Below are positions 45,782-55,600 of a DNA stretch of 64,000 bases, one piece after another. The first letter of the stretch is position 1; the number at the start of each line of letters is the position of its first letter. The notes beneath the pieces were generated by a model. The model saw only the letters and a program-made list of their open reading frames with translations. It was not told the DNA's origin and searched no databases. A program made the translations under genes and the position numbers. Source of the DNA: Penicillium oxalicum (Eukaryota; Ascomycota; Eurotiomycetes; Eurotiales; Aspergillaceae); the NCBI RefSeq assembly GCF_001723175.1, contig NC_064650.1, positions 3,410,001-3,474,000 on the forward strand, in the 5' to 3' direction.

Positions 45782-47188
45782 ATGCAGGCTCTACTGGCCA
45801 TCGCGACGCTATGTCTCATCGAGCTTGTCTGTGCAGAACGCATCTTAGGCGCCTATATCTTCCAGCGCCATGGTGATCGAACAGCCAAGGGTCTCCCACC
45901 GACCAAGCTCACAGACCTCGGTTACCATCAAGAGTACTTGACTGGTGCATTTTTTCATGAGCGATACGTCTCGGCCAGCTCGCAGCATCAGATCGATGGT
46001 ATCAGTTCTAGCGTGGTAGATATCGCACAAGTTACTGCCAGTGCACCCCAAGATACGGTCATCCAGATCTCGGGTCAGGCCTTCCTCCAAGGGCTCTATC
46101 CTCCTATCGGACGAACCGCCAACGAAACACTTCGCAATGGAACCGTGATCCACTCTCCTCTTGGCGGGTATCAGCTCATTCCCATATCAAACGTTGAGTC
46201 TGGCACCGGCAGTGAAGACAAGACCTGGTTGCAGAGCGCGTCTGCTTGCAAGAATGCGCTCTTGAGCAGCAACGAGTATTACTCCTCAGACTCATACGAG
46301 CAACTGTCCTCCACAACGGGCAGTCTTTATCAGTCACTGGAGTCGTATCTCAACCAAACCATCTCGTCCAAGAAACTCAATTTCAAAGACGCATACACGA
46401 TTTGGGACCTGCTGAATGTCGCCTCCATTCACAATGCTACAAGCAACCTTCCATCTGATCAAGTGATGCACGAGCTCTCGGCCCTCGCCAACATTCACGA
46501 GTTCAATCTCGCGTACAACAGCTCAGAGCCCATTCGCGCAGTAGCCGGTTTGTCACTCGCAGGCCAAGTGCTCACAGCTCTGAACCAAACTATTGTTTCG
46601 GGAGGAAAGACAAAGCTGAGCGTTCAATTTGGCGCGTATTCGACCTTTTTGTCTTACTTTGGCCTTGCTGGCCTCGCCAAGGACGCCCGGTTCACCGGAA
46701 TCCCCGTTTATGCGTCATCCATGGTTTGGGAGCTCGTCACGAATGCGACCGGACCAGAGATGCCCTCCGATTCAGAGATCAACGTGCGTTTTATGTTTCA
46801 CAACGGAACCAGCATTGAGGGTTCTACCCAACTCGAGGCTCACCCGTTGTTTGAGCAATCGGCATTGGAGATTCCGTGGACAGAGTTCGTGGCTTCGACC
46901 CAGCGATTCGCCATCACCTCACAGGAGCAATGGTGTCAAGCCTGCGGCAACACGGATGGAGTATGCTCCAGTTCGATAAGCACTTCGGCTTCATCAAATT
47001 TTCCAACATCTTCTGGGGGCATGACTCCGCCAGTCGCCGGTGTGATCGGCGCCATGGTCACCTTGGGCGTTCTTGGGGGAGCAACTATGCTCATTATTTT
47101 CCTTTGCGATCTTCGACTTGTACGCAAAAGTGCGCTCGCCCGGGATCCGGAGATTACGATCAAAGTCGCTGGCGAAAAGGGGATTTGA
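45782..47188 (+). CDS. Membrane-anchored histidine-acid-phosphatase-like protein lacking the HD motif
   Basis: Single exon, 468 residues. Residues 1-18 form a signal peptide (MQALLAIATLCLIELVCA). RHGDRT at 29-34 is the phosphate-binding/nucleophile motif of the histidine phosphatase superfamily, in an N-terminal context (GAYIFQRHGDRTAKGLPPTKLTDLGY) like fungal acid phosphatases. The region that should carry the catalytic HD dipeptide reads QFGAYSTFLSYFGLAG, with Ala285-Tyr286 at the HD position, followed by the usual IPVYASSMVWELV. Several N-glycosylation sequons are present. A C-terminal segment (about 416-442) is a transmembrane helix followed by a short basic tail, so it is a type I plasma- or vacuolar-membrane protein. 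Enzymatic activity is doubtful. Confidence 0.88.
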   Translation: MQALLAIATLCLIELVCAERILGAYIFQRHGDRTAKGLPPTKLTDLGYHQEYLTGAFFHERYVSASSQHQIDGISSSVVDIAQVTASAPQDTVIQISGQAFLQGLYPPIGRTANETLRNGTVIHSPLGGYQLIPISNVESGTGSEDKTWLQSASACKNALLSSNEYYSSDSYEQLSSTTGSLYQSLESYLNQTISSKKLNFKDAYTIWDLLNVASIHNATSNLPSDQVMHELSALANIHEFNLAYNSSEPIRAVAGLSLAGQVLTALNQTIVSGGKTKLSVQFGAYSTFLSYFGLAGLAKDARFTGIPVYASSMVWELVTNATGPEMPSDSEINVRFMFHNGTSIEGSTQLEAHPLFEQSALEIPWTEFVASTQRFAITSQEQWCQACGNTDGVCSSSISTSASSNFPTSSGGMTPPVAGVIGAMVTLGVLGGATMLIIFLCDLRLVRKSALARDPEITIKVAGEKGI

Positions 47189-47589
47189 TCACTCTTCCGT
47201 AAAAATGCCTTATGGTTGAGAGCTGTTCGCGCCCAGTGTAGACCGGCTATATCCTGGTCGAAGTAGTGGACGACGGGCACCTGATGAAAAATCAAATGGC
47301 ATTAAGAGACCGTGGGATAATTATACAAATGAAGTCATTTGAGCCAAGCAACACTGCGTTCGTAGCCATAAATGTCGAGTCGTTCTATAGATAGACCGTT
47401 CTCATAGATGCCAATTTGATGATGTGGCACCAGTTGGCCCCAAGTCACCAATTGGGTCATGACAACCTCGGCCCCCCCTGAGGATCCTCCACCTCCACAA
47501 CTCCCAAACCTCCCTTCCCCATTCGAGAAAACCTTCAGATCTCTCTGACCTTCGACTGACCGTCGTACGCGCCATGCCCCTGCTGTAAA
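47189..47589. other. Intergenic: phosphatase-like 3' end and GUP1 promoter
   Basis: About 400 bp with a CT/CCT-rich stretch at 47470-47525 that likely belongs to the GUP1 promoter or leader. Confidence 0.5.
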
Positions 47590-49728
47590 ATGCCTGCCCT
47601 TCTTTCCTGGCTACGACGAATCTATTCGCTCGACACCCTCGACACTCGCTTCACCTCCACCGCAACTACCCCCGGGGTCACTGCCGCTGACACGAGACCT
47701 CCAGCCGCCAAAGATGCTCGAGCGAACGCTATCGCCCAGGGCAGGCCAGCGCCACTCTGGCGCACGCCTGAATTCTTCATCTACTATCTCTTCTTCATCA
47801 CGCTCGTTCCATTGATGTTCAAAACAGTTGTGGATGCTTCCAAGGGTAGGTTTCCAGCCGCTCAGGCGACTCGTTGCTTCAGAGCAGCAGGACACATACT
47901 AATTGCGGGCCTCGCCATTAAACAGACACACATCCTATCTATCCCACATACTCCCACCTTCTTTCACAGGGCTGGATCCCCGGTCGTCTTGTTGTGAGTC
48001 TTTTTGTTTTTGTTTGGAATTCCTCTTGGAAGAAAGATTCTTCAGTGCGCGAACCCCGCTGACTTTCGGTGCTCGATCCACCGTAGGACAACTCCGATGC
48101 GCAATACGCGGGCTTCCGCGACAATTTCCCTTATCTTTTGTTGCTTCTCATTGCTCATCCACTTTTGCGACGTATCTATCAACGATGTACGGCGCCTTCG
48201 AACGCGGATCACAGAATTGCCCGATCCGCCAATGCCGCTGCAGATGGGCAGCTAGAGCAGCGCATGCGCTTTGACTTTGCATTCGGCCTCGTATTCATTA
48301 CCGCGCTTCATGGCATTTCGGCCCTCAAAATATTGGCAATCCTCGTCATGAACTACAAGATTGGGAAAAGCCTCCCCCGGTCTTATGTTCCTATTGCGAC
48401 GTGGACCTTCAATATCTGCATCTTGTTCGCCAATGAGTTGTGCAGAGGGTACCAACTTGAGGTCCTTGCGACGATTATTTCCCCGGGCCCCGGGTCCTCG
48501 GGTGAAAAACACACCCTACTCGTTCAATGGGCCAAGAGTCTCGATAGCTTTGGCGGTATCATGCCCCGATGGGAAGTCCTGTTCAAGGTCACGATTTTGC
48601 GTCTGATCAGCTTTAACATGGACCACCACTGGAGTCTCCACTACCCTACGGCCAATGCGCTCGAAGTGAGTCTCAAGTTCAGGTCATTTGATTCCCTGAG
48701 CATAGCTAACCAGGTCACACAAGAAGAAACAACTCGACCCCGCGAATCTCTCTGACCGAGATCGTGTCAAGATCCCGCCTGAGCCTTCAGCATTCAGTCT
48801 GCGAAACTACATCGCCTATGTTCTCTATTCACCCTTGTTCCTCGCCGGTCCAATCCTCACCTTCAACGACTACGTCTCGCAGCAACGCTACAAGGCGCCG
48901 TCGCTGACCTCAACACGCACCCTGCTTTACGGCATCCGTTTTCTTCTCACTTTGTTGTGTATGGAGCTTATTCTCCACTACATTTACGCCGTTGCCATCT
49001 CAAAGTCTTCCCCGAATTGGTCTCTCTTTACGCCTGGCCAGCTGAGCATGCTTGCTTTCTTTAACCTGCATATCATCTGGCTTAAGCTGCTGATTCCCTG
49101 GCGATTCTTCCGACTCTGGGCGCTTATTGACGGGATCGACCCCCCAGAGAACATGGTGCGCTGCATGTCGAACAATTATTCCGCCCTCGCATTTTGGCGT
49201 GGCTGGCATCGTTCGTACAACCGCTGGATTGTCCGCTACGTGTACGTGCCTTTAGGCGGAGCCGGCGGTGGACGAAGTCCTTCCGGAACCAAGTCATCCT
49301 CGCAGTCAGGTCTGATGTCCAAATTCTTGCAAATCCGCAACTTCTTGTTAGTGTTCACTTTTGTGGCCCTGTGGCACGACATCAACCTGCGCCTGTTGAT
49401 GTGGAGCTGGCTCATCACACTGTTTGTGTTGCCCGAGGTATTGGGTGGAATGCTCTTCCCTGCCAGCCGATGGCGCTCACGTCCCACTGCATACCGTGTT
49501 TTGGCCGGCATCGGATCCGTGGGCAACGTGCTTATGCTGATGATTGCCAATTTGGTGGGCTTTGCGCTCGGGCTCGATGGTCTTCAAGAGCTGCTGAGTA
49601 GCCTTACCGGGTCATACTCTGGTGTGGCGTATATGATCTCTTGCTGCGCCGTGCTCTTCGTCGGAGTGCAGGTCATGTTTGAGATTCGTGAAGACGAACT
49701 CCGAGCCGGTATCAACTTGAAGTGTTGA
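47590..49728 (+). CDS. GUP1: GUP1, membrane-bound O-acyltransferase (MBOAT)
   Basis: ER multi-pass acyltransferase that remodels GPI-anchor lipids; originally described in glycerol uptake. Exons 47590-47845, 47926-47993, 48087-48665 and 48724-49728 give 635 residues. The conserved N-terminal block SHLLSQGWIPGRLVDNSDAQ spans the exon 2/3 junction. It is followed by ISFNMDHHWSLHYP, LYSPLFLAGPILTFNDY, RGWHRSYNRWIVRYVYVPLGG, and the MBOAT active-site segment FVALWHDINLRLLMW with the catalytic His. About ten hydrophobic helices are visible. The exon 4 acceptor is the CACAAG site at 48723; the AG 12 nt upstream (CCAG|GT) would break the frame. Good match to filamentous fungal GUP1 in order and spacing. 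Confidence 0.94.
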
Positions 49729-50009
49729 GCGTGGAGTATTCATTTTTTTATCCGGCTTTTATTTTTCTCTACATTTTCCTGGCGAAGACAGCGTTCACTT
49801 GAAACTAAGTGTCGACTTCCACAATACATGCATATTAGCTTATATTTACCAAAATCTATTGTCCTATAGTACAGTCGCTGTGAGAAGAAAATAAAAAAAT
49901 ATGAAAAAGGAGCCGTTACATTCGTCAAGTCGTGATGAGAAAGTAGAAGATGGGCTGGAGTCATCCATCCACCAAAGGTTTCGCAGAGAGAGCCGTCTCG
50001 CACCGTCGC

Positions 50010-50984
50010 TTAAAAGAAAGCTCCGCACCTCGAATCCTCGTGCACCTTGTAACACTCCAATCCACATGTTCGCAAATGGCAGCTCTTGCACCGGATTTTG
50101 CCCCAGTATCCACACATACAGCAAAAAGATCGGGGCAGTTGCGTTGAAAGGGGCGATGCCACACGGGAGGAATGATAAGCCAACGGTGGTTCTGCGAGCA
50201 GGCGATCCATGATTCTTTCGGACGGTATACTCGGTCCATAAGAGCGCAGAAGAGGGTCATTGTCGTATTCGGTTTTCAAGATCTTGTGTTTTCGCTCCTC
50301 GATATCTTCTTCCTCCCTCTCCGCTTCGTTGTTCGCTGTCTCGGGATTGTTGGCGTCTGTCGTTGCTGGCGCTGCTCCTGGTGCTGGTGACGGTGCCGGT
50401 GCCGGAGTCGAGGGAGTCGTCACGGTCGTCAGTGTCGAACCACGCTTCTTTTTTCCAGCAGCAGCGCTGGTGGTAGCCGCGGCTGGCGTCGAGCTTCGCC
50501 TCGGCGTCCCCAGAGACGCAGGATTACCCATGATACCCCCGGCCGATTTGACTCGTGAAGGCACCGCGGGTCCCACGGCCGCCGCGCCCACGGGTACGCT
50601 CAACCCTCCCCCTCCCGCAGCAATGGCAGCGTCTTCATCGTCCAGATGATTCCGAAATGTCTTCTGGGAGGCGAGAATGCGGCGCACATTCGAGCTGGTT
50701 TTAGTTCGCGAGACTCGCGCGCCCGCTTCTCTGGCTGGCCGGGCCGGAACTGGGACCGCCACATCCCGTTGATTTTCACGGTCTAGCTCGGCCAGATGGC
50801 GGAGGATAGCGTTGGCACGCCGCGAAGAGATATCGCCGCCTTTGCCTGCATTGTTAATACCGCGTTTGCGGCTGAGCGCGGGTGTGATGTTGGCTTTGGC
50901 GGGGGCTTGTCCTCTGTCTGCAACGTATGTGTAGCCGGGGGTTGCGTGGGTTGTTGTATTTGCAAGCAGTTCGACGCGAAACAT
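50010..50984 (-). CDS. vps71: Vps71/Swc6 (ZNHIT1-type) SWR1-complex subunit
   Basis: Subunit of the SWR1 chromatin remodeller that deposits histone H2A.Z. Single exon, 324 residues. It begins MFRVELLANTTTHATPGY; a conserved basic stretch follows (ALSRKRGINNAGKGGDISSRRANAILRHLAELDRENQ, about 38-74). A long Ala/Pro/Ser/Thr low-complexity middle (about 105-225) is specific to this gene type in fungi. The C-terminus is a complete HIT zinc finger: CCMCGYWGKIRCKSC, then CGLECYKVHEDSRC, with the C-x2-C, C-x2-C, C-x3-C and H-x4-C pattern. A final GAFF follows. The upstream region shows a CT-rich leader on the sense strand (51000-51060 on the plus strand is T-rich). Confidence 0.92.
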   Translation of the reverse strand: MFRVELLANTTTHATPGYTYVADRGQAPAKANITPALSRKRGINNAGKGGDISSRRANAILRHLAELDRENQRDVAVPVPARPAREAGARVSRTKTSSNVRRILASQKTFRNHLDDEDAAIAAGGGGLSVPVGAAAVGPAVPSRVKSAGGIMGNPASLGTPRRSSTPAAATTSAAAGKKKRGSTLTTVTTPSTPAPAPSPAPGAAPATTDANNPETANNEAEREEEDIEERKHKILKTEYDNDPLLRSYGPSIPSERIMDRLLAEPPLAYHSSRVASPLSTQLPRSFCCMCGYWGKIRCKSCHLRTCGLECYKVHEDSRCGAFF

Positions 50985-51546
50985 GGTTTTGTCTTTTTCT
51001 TCTTTTTATTGTTCGGAGTGTGCAGGTGGCAAGTGTCGTGGTACTCGGATCGCGAAAAAGAAAGTCGCCTGGTGATGGGAGAGAATGTTAATCTGTTGGA
51101 GATTCGCGATAAGACGGGGGTTTGGCTTGTTTGCATGTTCTCCCCGGATAGCTTCCGCGTGGGCGTGCCGGAGCTACCAAATTCAGCCACTGCGCACTAC
51201 TCAACTAGTTAGGTACGCCTGGAACGTGATTCAGCAATCATATAGACGGGCAAGCATTGGGACTCTGGTCTTTGGAACGTTTCTGACTTTGAATATTGGG
51301 AAGCGTTGACCCATCTAAAGGTCATTTCAGCTGTCAGCATTGAGATTCAATAGATCATCACAAAAGCGGTGGATTGACATATGCTGATTGCTAACTATAG
51401 CAGAAGATGTTTAACACATGTAGAACGGAGATCAAAATCAAACACCTCCAACACCCTCCAATGATCAGGTACAAATTTAGCTGCAAAGAGATTCGAAAAA
51501 AAAAAAAAAGGACGAGAGAAGGAAATTGAGCACCAGTGACCCCTCC
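50985..51546. other. Intergenic between vps71 and the small mitochondrial-type gene
   Basis: About 560 bp holding the vps71 promoter and the 3' flank of the next minus-strand gene. An A run lies at 51497-51511. No coding feature. Confidence 0.45.
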
Positions 51547-52163
51547 CTATTTCTTCTTGAGTTGATCTACACGACCCTCCAGCTCCGTGATATAGGATTG
51601 AAGCTTCAAAGTGGCATTCTGCAAAGCCTAGAAGTGATAGTCGACCAAGTTTTTCCCTCTCCGGTGAATACCGCCAGAGAGGGGAAAAAACAGTCGGCAT
51701 GGTCAGCCTGTCTCTGTCCAGACTACGCGGAGATAGAAAACCGATTCGTGGGGAAGATAAAAGCGCAAAATCAAACGTGCACGAGGAAGACTTACGTTGA
51801 TATCATCGCTCAGCATCTCGTTGGAGACACGATAATCTCCCAGGACATAAAAATACACGGACGCGCCCGCAACCACGGCACCAGTCAAGAAGCCGAAGAG
51901 TCTAGAGGTGGTCAGTTTGCAACTTTCCGAGACACGAAAGCATTGTCGAAAGCATAGGGCCAAGCCGGTCCTTGCAGATATTTGATCCTCGAGAAGAACG
52001 TGAATAATGTCAAAACGGAAACGTACCCTCCTCGAAAAGCCCCCACGGGCTTACGCGCTGGCAACGGGCCAGCCTCCAGTCGAGGACGTGACGTGGAGAA
52101 AGGTCGGGCGCCAGCGCCAGCCCGACCGGCCAGCGCGGACAAGTTCCTGAAACGGGAGGCCAT
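51547..52163 (-). CDS. Small single-pass protein with mitochondrial-type presequence, function unknown
   Basis: Exons 52163-52027, 51901-51796 and 51627-51547 join in frame to 107 residues. The N-terminus is an Arg/Ala-rich presequence ending in a RPFSTSRP motif typical of mitochondrial processing (about residues 1-27). A glycine-rich hydrophobic segment, GLFGFLTGAVVAGASVYFYVL at about 46-66, is a probable inner-membrane span. It is followed by DYRVSNEMLSDDINALQ and a short amphipathic coiled-coil-like helix, LQSYITELEGRVDQLKKK, at the end. I do not recognise the family; the layout resembles small accessory proteins of inner-membrane complexes. Introns are 125 and 168 nt. Confidence 0.75.
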
Positions 52164-52692
52164 CGTTCCAAATGATTGCTGCATACGTGAGAACAATGAT
52201 CTGGACTGCTTCGTGGAGTGAAGGGAATCGTGCGTGCGGCAGGTATGGGGGGATATGTACCGGTGGCAAGTTGATGAGAACAGAATGAAGAAATGTGACG
52301 TCTGACAGGCGGGGAGAGCTTGAGGCGGGTGTCGGCTCACATGCCGCGATCTCCTCGGCCAAAGAACGAGACGAAAGTACTCAATGCAGTGCACACCCCT
52401 CAACCCTGCCACATTCTGAGACTATTCCGTCTGGGAAGTGTATTTCTTTATATGAAATGTCGAGTGCAATTCTTAGACGATGCTTATGACTTCCAGATAT
52501 CTATCACAGGTACAGCATACGGACACGACTTGATAATTAAAGCTTAGAGCCCTTCCGTACTAGGCCAGACCCGTCGGGACTCACGACCTAACCATGGGTC
52601 AACGTGAGGGATTGACAGGAAGATCGGGATAGATTCGACATCATTGTATATCAACATATGTGAACCACTGCAAAAAGAAAAGCCCGAACATG
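52164..52692. other. Intergenic between the small gene and the dopA 3' end
   Basis: About 530 bp. Promoter of the small minus-strand gene at its left side; no coding feature or element recognised. Confidence 0.45.
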
Positions 52693-55600
52693 CTAACTGG
52701 CCATAGTACTCTCGTTGAACAGATCGGCCAGGAGGTCATGCTGGCACACTTCGAGATCCACGTTCCCCATCCCATAGGTACTCTCAAACACGTAGATGCT
52801 CAATCGATTGAAGAAGGGGCGCAAAATGCGCTCCACAATCTCGTCCTTGGCGGTTTCTCGGATCTGGTCGGAAATGAGCCAAGGTCGTTTGAAGCCCGGG
52901 CGTGCGTCCGGTTCGGAAGAGTCTCCGGGAAGAGTCGGCGAAAAGACACCACGAGGTCCGAAACTTTGTGAGACTTCGTCAGCCAGAGCCACCGGTTCCC
53001 ACCGGTTGGGAGGATACACCGCGTCGATCGTGTCAGTGACAAAGAGCCATTCGAGGAGCTGGAAGTCATCAGGAGCGATGGTCAATAAAACATCAAGAAG
53101 CTTGCAAGCTTGCAGCAACGAGTACGGATTGAAGAGCTCAGCTTGCGAGGCTCGAGGAACCGTGGCCATCGCCTCTTGTAGTTCCATGTTGATCATCGGC
53201 CAGAATGGAGCGATCGCGTTGGCCGATGTCTTCAACGCTACAGCGCGGAGAACCATGAAGATTTCCGAGCAAGTAGCCGATGAGGGAGAAGAAACATTAG
53301 TCGCAGCGAGAAGATCCTCAATCTTCTGAAGTAATCCCGGCAGCTCGGCAACAAAGTAGTCGCGATCCGCCGAAAGAATTAAGAGAGCGATTCGACGAAG
53401 ATTGAGTTGTGCCTTCCGGTCTGCCTCGAGTCGCGCAGCAGACGCGCCAACCCCAAACATGATGCCCGCTGCACTGGGTGGGGGAAGACGAGTGAGAATC
53501 TCGGACAAACGGTCCCTATCGGAAAGCGTCCATTGCCGGAGAAGTTCCAGCCAATTGCTCTGAACCAGGTCCTTGTGGATGCCGAAGAACCGCGAGTCAT
53601 TAAAGGCATCGGCGATGTCCTTCTTCCACAGCTTGGCTGCAGCCGGCACCTTGACCATCTGTTGCAATATGACCATGACATTGCGGTTGAGATTGTTTGG
53701 GAATAGGCGAGATCGGATCAAGGGCCCGACTAGGTTGGTGGAAACAGCACTGATGGCTGTATTGATACGATCCGAATCCCCCAAGGTCGTCAAGAACGAG
53801 GGCATCGATACTGCCAGAATACTGAGCATGTCGTCTGGGCCAGTATGCGACACAGCGCTACGGTCATGGTCGAAGGATGGCCTGGCCATAAGACCCGGTT
53901 CTTGATTCAGTCCAAGGGGCTTGCTGGTAAACACAGCTGTCAACAGCCGCAGCACCACATCCTGCATTAAAACCGAGCGTCGGTCAGCCATCAACCAGTG
54001 ATTCACGCGCATAAATTGAAGGGCAAACCTACTCCGAGCTCTTTCCGCATTCGCCGATCTTCGCCAAATGTGGTATTTTCCAATTTCGTCCCCAAGATTG
54101 CCGCGAACTCGATAAGCCGGGGGAGAATCTGACGATGCGGGAAGGGATTACTGAGCACGTCGCGCAGGAAGGTCGTACAGTCAGTCCAGATTTCGTCGAG
54201 AACGTCATCGTCCAGTGAACGGGCATATGCGACCAGGAAACTAGCAAGCTCAGATTCAGAAACACTGGACGTGAGTGACGACTTGCGATGTTGATCCAAC
54301 GCGGCAGGATTTGTGCGCGTGTAGATTGCATTGAAAACAGCTGGGATCGTGATTTTGGGACTGGATCCATCCAGTGTGTGAAGAAGACTGAAGATCAGTG
54401 ATGCAGTCTTGATGTCAGACTTAGCCCACATCTCTACCAAAGTTTCCAAGCATTCCAAGGCCTCGGCATCAAAGAAATGCTCGAGAATCCGGCGAGTCCT
54501 ATTTCGCATGCGCAGTGATGTGTATTGGAACGAAGCAAGCGATTCCGAGTCAAGCGCAAACCCAGCCCCATCACTAGCCCCCCACGCCCAAATTGAGAAG
54601 CAAAGGCGAACTGCGTCTTGCAAACAAAGTAAGACCGTCAGACGGTCGTTCGCAGTGTTGGGCCTGCCTTGGCTGCTATCTGAGTTGAAGACACCAGATA
54701 CCATATTCCCAAAAAAGCCTTGCGGGAGGTCGGGGCTTTTTGCAACAGGAGTATGCGACTCTTCCCTAACAAGACGTTCGTGCGCGTGCGCAATGGAGGT
54801 CTCCAGGCCGGTAAGAAGGGTGATGGTCACATGCTCAGATCTATCCATGGACCAGTCTTCTGTCTGCTCAAACGCTTGCTGGAGCTTGCCAAAGTAGGCT
54901 TTGATCTCCTTGCAAAGGCACCCTACAAGCGTCAGCAGAACCTGAAAAATGGAGTGCGAGAAGAGTGGAAGCACTTCGCAAAGGAGGCCTATCCACTTAT
55001 CCAAAATCTCTCGTGATTTAGTGGAAGCAATGCCTTTGAGCAAGCAGTCCAGCAAGTGCTCAGGCGGCTGCGGAAATTGAGGCGTTGAAGGTGATTTTTC
55101 TGCCTTCTCAGTGGTGAATGATAGTATTGATGGACTGGTCAACCGTTCGCGGGACCGCGAAGGTGGTCGCTGTTGCTTGGGCCGGGGAGGGTGAGGCGGC
55201 AGATAGACATGGGCGAAGCGTACTTTGAGGGAGGCGAGAAGCGCGTCAATTAGCGCTCCTTGGACCAGGCTACTGCTGTTGTCATCTGAAGCGACGAGAA
55301 GTCGATCAACCAATATGCTATCGATGCCAGATTCAACTAAATCCGCAGCACCAGGCCCCAGAAGAAGTTGTCGCAGAAGCTGCAAGGCAGAACTCTGGAG
55401 TTTATCGCTGTCAGAGTGGGTCTCCGCCGTGGCCGCCGACTGAGCCCGAATGATTTGCAAACAAAACCAAAACAGTGAAGCGTGCAGGCTCTGTGAGTCT
55501 ATACTACTACCACGGCCAATCGCATCTGGCTTTTTCTCGGGCTGACTCAATGTTGATGTGAGTAGTGTCATCCACCCATGTTGTGCGAGAGTCGAAATGA

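Noticed and set aside
53949..54012. ATG at 54012 ([12 protein letters not shown]) as the start of a separate gene
   Set aside because: It lies within a 71-nt GT-AG intron (53962-54032); splicing joins the flanking dopA exons in phase.
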